From Hypoxylon rubiginosum (Eukaryota > Ascomycota > Sordariomycetes > Xylariales > Hypoxylaceae), in the NCBI GenBank assembly GCA_902806565.1, contig CADCXA010000059.1:744001-808000 (forward strand): a stretch of 64,000 bases of DNA, read 5' to 3'. The position numbers were made by a program, and so were the translations under genes. Of the stretch, positions 59,011 through 64,000 are shown in pieces (within the stretch, counting starts at the first letter, position 1; every line of letters starts with the position of its first letter). Under the pieces are notes generated by a model. That model did no database searches. It was not told the DNA's origin and saw nothing but the letters and a program-made list of their open reading frames with translations.

Positions 59011-59274
59011 GGATACGGCGATCAGTGCCTTGCAAGAGGTCACGTGACTACCTTGTAGCTAGATTCTTTTCATTTTTTTCTTTTAAGAGGCTCGCAGAGT
59101 TTTTTATATAATTAGATAGCCACGTATCGCAAAAATATATACTTTTTTGTAAGATATTTTAAATGCGCCGATTGGGACGTTTTTTAAGTTATTTTTTAGG
59201 TTAGGTGTAGTTTAGGGTAGATAGTAGCACAGCTATTATCTAGGCTAAGGATCACCGGTATAGGAGCAGAGCTT
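59011..59274. other. 264 bp island of normal composition inside the A+T block
   Basis: The sequence abruptly contains normal G and C content (starts ggatacggcgatcag, ends near ggagcagagct). The 10 bases tattataata lie directly before it (59001-59010) and directly after it (59275-59284). The inner ends gatacggcgatc (left) and, inverted, ataccggtgatc (right) are similar, like weak terminal inverted repeats. It has no open frame of note. A small insertion that arrived after the surrounding mutation, or a unique sequence too short to be mutated, would both fit. Confidence 0.6.
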
Positions 59275-59856
59275 TATTATAATATTTAAATTTATATATA
59301 TTATATTTATATATTTAAAAATAAATAATATTAATAAATTATATTATTTAATTTATAAGTTATTTTTATATAATTTATATATGTAGTTATAATATAAACT
59401 TAATATATATTATTTAAAATACCTAAAAATAAAGTTATTATTTAGTTTTAATTTTTTAAATTATTTTAATATAATTTTTAATATTAACTATAAAATAGTT
59501 TATATTATTTATATTATTATTATTAATAATTATTAGTATTTAATAATAAAAAAAAACATTAATATATTATAAATATATAAAAATAAATATAATTTTTATA
59601 TCTTAAAAACCTTTAAAAATAAATTATTTATTATATTTAACTATAAAATTTTATTATTTAATAATTATTAATAAATTTAATTAATAAATAATATTAAATA
59701 TTTTTTTATTATAATATTATAATAATTATTTAAATTTACTAATAAAATAATATTAATAAATAATTATATTTTTTATTTAAATTTTAACTAATAAATAATA
59801 TTTATTATTTTATTTTTATTATAAAAAAAAATAATAAGTTTAAAATATAAATATAA

Positions 59857-59935
59857 TAAATTAACTATAAATAAATTAATTTTAAATAAATTAACTTTAA
59901 ATAAGTTAATTTTAAATAAATTAACTTTAAATAAT
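59857..59935. repeat. 15 bp tandem repeat in the A+T block
   Basis: Four to five copies of a unit like taaattaactttaaa, with c/t and a/g alternation between copies. Confidence 0.75.
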
Positions 59936-61385
59936 AAAAAAGTATTTTTATAGGTTTTAATTATTAAAATTATAATAAACTTAAAAAAATTAATAAGTAG
60001 TTATAATTTTTTAATTAAGATTTATTATTTTATAAAAACGTTAATTAAAATTAAAATAACTTATATTATATTAAAAATATATTTAATTTAATTTAATAAT
60101 TATTATATATAAAACTTTATAACTTTATTTTTAAATATAAATAACTTTTTTAATAATAATAAAAATTAAATAATAATTTAAAATAATATTTATTATTTAT
60201 TTAATTATAATTATATAATTATAATATTAAAAAAAAATAAAAATAAAAATAATAAACTAAATAAGTTATATATATTATAAATTTATATATTAAACTTATT
60301 AAAACTTTTTATTAATAAAAATTTATTATATTTAAACTTTTATTATAATATTAAATATTATTTTATTTTAAAAATATTTTTTTAATATATATTTATATGT
60401 TTTATTTAAAGTTTAATATATAATAAAATAGCTTTATTATTTAAAAATAAAAAAATAATAAAAAATTAAAAGTTTAATTTATTATTAATAAAACTTTAAA
60501 AGAATAAATATTATAAGTAAAAGTTATTAAAAACCTTAATTAAAATATATAAATTATAAGTAAAAATATTAAAAATAAATAATTAAAAAAAAGGGAAAAA
60601 ATAAGGTAGAAACTAGTAATTAAAAAGCTTAAAATTAAAAAACTTAAAGTTAGAAAATTAATAGTTAAAAAATAATTATAAATATTATTTCTTAGTTTTA
60701 AAAAAAAGCTTTTTAAATTTAAATTTAAAATTTAATAATAATAACCTTGGTATTTATTACTAGTATTATAAAAAAACTTTTATTATATAAAAATAAAATA
60801 AATTAAAATTAATAATTAATAATAATAATTATAAAAAAAAGTTTAAAATTAATAAAAAGCTAAAAATAAAACATATAAAATTAATATTAATTTTAATTTA
60901 TATTAAAATTAAATAACTTAAATTTATATTTAATAATATTACGTTTAAACTAAATATTAATTTAGTTTTATTATTTAATAGTTTTATTAGTAATAATAAT
61001 AATATTTAAGTTAATAATAAATAAAACTTTAATAAATATAAATATAATAATATTTTAATAATTAAAAAAAATAATAATTACTAATTAAAAAATTTCTAAA
61101 AAAAAAGATAGTAAAATTTAAATAAAAGTTTAAAAAAAATAAATATAAGTATAAATATAAAATATAAGGTGTAAATAAAATAATTAATATAAATATATTA
61201 ATTAAAAAAAAGTAATATAAATTAATAAAAGGTTTTAATAAAAAATAATAAACTTAATAATTAAATATTAGTTTTATAATTTTCATTTTATATTTTTATA
61301 AATAAATTCCAATTAATTTAAATTACATAAAGTTAATATAATATAATGGTGAAATGCTTATATAATTTAAAAAAAAAACCTATAG

Positions 61386-64000
61386 CTTCCCTCTTAGCCG
61401 TGTTTACACGGCCGGGTTACGCAGCTAGTTAACAATACATTCAGCTATTAATGGAATCTCCTAGATATCACCGATCATGTTGTGAGCATAAGTATCCTAA
61501 ACTGTCGAGATCAAGTTAAACACTGAGTGGCATAACTCGTAGCCAGATCGTTGGTTGCTGCATTCTCTCGAATCGCCGCCTAGAGAAATTACATGCAGCA
61601 GCTTAGACGCCAACTTATTCGAGCCATCGCGATAGAGCTTGCGAAGCCTATCACAACATGTGTCTTGGCGGGACAGGTATAAAACGGGAGGAAAGGGGAA
61701 ACGATGCAAGGCTCTCGACTAGGGTGAAGCAGTACTGCTTACATGGTTTTATATAAAACACGCCGCCCACGTACCCTTCAAGTCTAGGAGATTCGTAGAC
61801 AGTAGTCTTCAATGAGACGTTACCTGGACACCGGGTCTGTGACGCGTCATGTGGTTTCGTCACGAAGTTGTATTCATATTCCGCCAAGCCGTCCGGGGAC
61901 GAAAACTAATCAAGCCACGCCGGCGGGCGGTCATGCAGAATTAGACAACTCAGATCACCCGAAGCCCGGTTAGGCACAGTGCCGCCATCGTGCTTTGCGT
62001 CTCCGTGGCACTTCAACTGCTGTAGCTGCTGGCTAATGATACGGTATAAAGCGCACCAGCTCTGAAGTTGCTTTCTCTTGATATGCTCGTTGCTCCTAAT
62101 CAAGATGGCCGTCACTATAAGCGGTTTAACATCAACCGGGTGCGGTTCTGACGATGATGTCTCCCTACCTAAGTTACCTCCTAGGAATCATCAGCCATAG
62201 ACTAACAAGAAGAGCTCGAATGACAACCGGAAGCCAAGCTCCGTGGTCCTTGTTTGCTGCTTCGGACATGGGCAGTCGAGCAGATTTATGGCGAGCTGGG
62301 CCGCGCGAGCACAGCATCGTTTTGTTTAAATGGGGATTGGCACCAGCGTGCGCTGGGTGATATCGCAACCCTCCCACCGTGCCGACAAGCTTTTTCTTGC
62401 ATATATCCCCTGGCTAGCGCCCTGTGACGGAAAAAGCTCAGCGCCTCGATAAGAGGCATAACGAGGTTGACGCCATTGCGCCAGCGGATGTCGAACGTTA
62501 CGGGAACCTGCTTTTTCGCACCCTCCGGCTAATGAACCCCGGGAAATTCGGGGGTTGGCTCCGCGAGATGGCTTCTTTCGACATAGGGAAATCCGGCTTC
62601 GCGAGGGATGTCTTCCGCTAGTCTTCCATAGAATCGACGGCCCACGAGAAAAACCTCGAAGAAGGCCGCTAATGACGTTTCTGTTACGCATGTGTTATGT
62701 TACCTGCCAATATCCAAAGGTTCCAAGGCAAGGCGTAGGACAGGTCTAGACACAGCGAAATCTATATTGGGAGGAGCCTAGTAGGTAGGTTATCTGCCTA
62801 CCCGGTAAATTCTGGCCCGTATCACCATAGCGAGCGATCTCTCCTGGTGGAATGCTACCTCATTTAATGAGAGATCGGTTTGAGATAACGTCAATCCCAC
62901 AACTCTCACCCTTCAAGACCCTTGTCCTACTTACCAAAAGGGATCGTTCGCTGCATACATTCTGCATGTAGTTAGACCCTAGCACGGTAATTGCCAATGA
63001 GCCCCCACACTATCCCGATTTCAACACAGATCGTCGATGGGAACGTACATGCATATGTTTTCGTTGAGCATGTGGTGTTCGTGAAACCTGTGATTGATCA
63101 TTCGAAGTTGAGGTATTGTACCGTCCAGTCTCTTCCCATTCGTCCTATTCGGTATGAAGTTCTCAGGCACCACGGTTCGACTTCATAGGGGTGTTGGCTT
63201 TCCACTAGGTAACGTTTATATCATCACCGCTTCCTAGCACGGGCTTCCCAAGTCACTATCACTACTGCAGCGTATAGCATGGCACCACGCTGCCTGATAG
63301 GTAACCTCCCGCCGATAATGGTATGATTACCTACCTCCTAGGTATGCAAGCCACTCTCGGAGCCCTGAGATCCTTCCTGGACCATTTCTGTCTGTTTAAA
63401 GATATCCATATACGGAAAGGGGCAGGTACAGACTTAGTCGAGCCAATGAGGCTCGAGAAAGGAGAACCCTATCGAATCCTTCCCGTGTCTGCAGCAACCA
63501 ACGCTAAACATGTTACGTTGCTATTGTCGGCGATGCTATATATTCCTGTGGGACCCCGGGGGGTTCGAAACATGATTAAGATCGTCGGGGAATAGCCTGT
63601 ATCTCGGGTATCCAACTAAGCTGGCTCGCTAAGCTATGATTGACAGCACATTTTGCCCGAAGCGCTAGGTAGCTCAGCTCGTCAGTCGGAGGAGAGAAAA
63701 GTATAGATAGGCGCACTCTTGGCATTTCCTGTATATGGTAGGAAATGCCAAGAGTACGCCTGTGTCTTTCTCCAGGGACTGCTCTTGAAATGACACGGCT
63801 GACCTAATGACTGGACCGTTCCCGTCCTTTATTTACCCCTTGGGAGGCCCGGGGTAGGGGGAGAGCGAGGTGGCCGAGAAATATTGTACCTGCTTGTCCA
63901 TTTTTCTGACGGTGAGCCAAGTGCTATAGCGAGAACTCACCTATCATGGGGAACTCAGTTTCAAGCAGCGTCTTGAAGAAGACGCCGCTGACCATAGCGA
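61386..64000. other. Normal-composition region without a recognisable gene
   Basis: Composition returns to normal at a sharp edge near 61,385. Frames up to 121 codons exist on both strands (for example 62326-62691 minus, 62424-62621 plus, 63323-63595 plus), but none has a domain I recognise and I could not join them by plausible splice sites. They may be remnants or exons of a gene running off the window. Confidence 0.5.
63708..63762. repeat. Long inverted repeat (hairpin) with 24 bp arms
   Basis: The arms 63708-63730 and 63740-63762 are complementary over about 23-24 bases with two mismatches (one a T-G wobble in RNA), separated by a 9-base loop. The inner 16 bp (actcttggcatttcct and its complement) pair perfectly. 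Such a hairpin could be a milRNA-like precursor, the end of a small transposon, or a recombination product. Confidence 0.75.

Larger units (their letters stand above)
47281..61385. repeat. 14 kb A+T block with RIP-like signature, no genes
   Basis: Many 60-base lines in this block have only zero to five G or C. The remaining C is mostly followed by T and the remaining G mostly preceded by A, while CpA and TpG are scarce and TpA is extreme. That is the pattern left when CpA is changed to TpA on both strands, as in repeat-induced point mutation. Stop codons are dense in all frames; the longest frame (49698-49940, minus) is a low-complexity Asn/Lys/Ile string. The block is most likely a stack of old transposon copies mutated beyond recognition and packed as heterochromatin. 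Which elements they were cannot be read by eye. Confidence 0.85.

Noticed and set aside
59195..59220. Telomere-like ttagg/tttaggg pieces in the island
   Set aside because: Only two degenerate units, not a tandem array.
47281..61385. Centromere
   Set aside because: A+T-rich RIP blocks form centromeres in some Sordariomycetes, but those are usually far longer, and nothing here distinguishes a centromere from an ordinary heterochromatic island.

Overview
The window looks like the nuclear genome of a filamentous ascomycete (Pezizomycotina, probably a Sordariomycete). Protein-coding genes are broken by short GT-AG introns (mostly 50-140 bp), start codons often sit in a CCACCATGG-like context, and gene families such as betaine-lipid synthase, GH18 chitinase, D-xylose reductase and F-box proteins fit that group. 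A 14 kb block of almost pure A+T carries the dinucleotide bias expected of repeat-induced point mutation (RIP). Assignment below class level is not supported. I found no tRNA, rRNA, CRISPR array or bacterial-type operon.

Positions 1-47,250 are ordinary gene-dense euchromatin with about twenty genes on both strands. In order: the 3' part of an unrecognised Ser/Pro-rich protein; a mitochondrial-type BolA protein; an acyl-CoA (malonyl-CoA-like) synthetase with a large disordered insertion; eIF4E; a 2-oxoglutarate/Fe(II) oxygenase; an F-box-like gene with a reading-frame break; an AtaL/DUF1857-like protein; an amidase pseudogene; an MFS transporter; a TMCO4/DUF726-type hydrolase; betaine-lipid synthase BTA1; an AlaX-type tRNA editing gene with a premature stop; VPS28 (ESCRT-I); NOC2 (60S ribosome biogenesis); a GH18 chitinase; a lineage-type hypothetical protein; a multi-exon protein kinase with a 17-residue repeat tail; D-xylose reductase; SDS22; an alpha/beta hydrolase; and a diverged lipoate-octanoyltransferase-like membrane protein. 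For most multi-exon genes I worked out exon borders by hand from splice sites and reading phase.

Positions about 47,280-61,385 form the A+T block. It has no credible gene, several low-complexity tandem arrays and one 264 bp island of normal composition near 59.1 kb. Positions 61,386-64,000 return to normal composition but hold no recognisable gene, only short open frames and one long perfect-looking hairpin near 63.7 kb.

The genes do not form an obvious biosynthetic cluster. They are mostly housekeeping (translation initiation, ribosome assembly, endosomal sorting, PP1 regulation, Fe-S/lipoate-related mitochondrial functions), with scattered accessory genes. The most interesting signals are the inserted domain in the acyl-CoA synthetase, the isolated nonsense codon in the AlaX gene, the RIP block with its spared island, and the minisatellite-coded kinase tail. 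I did not find convincing evidence for a wholly new multi-gene system.
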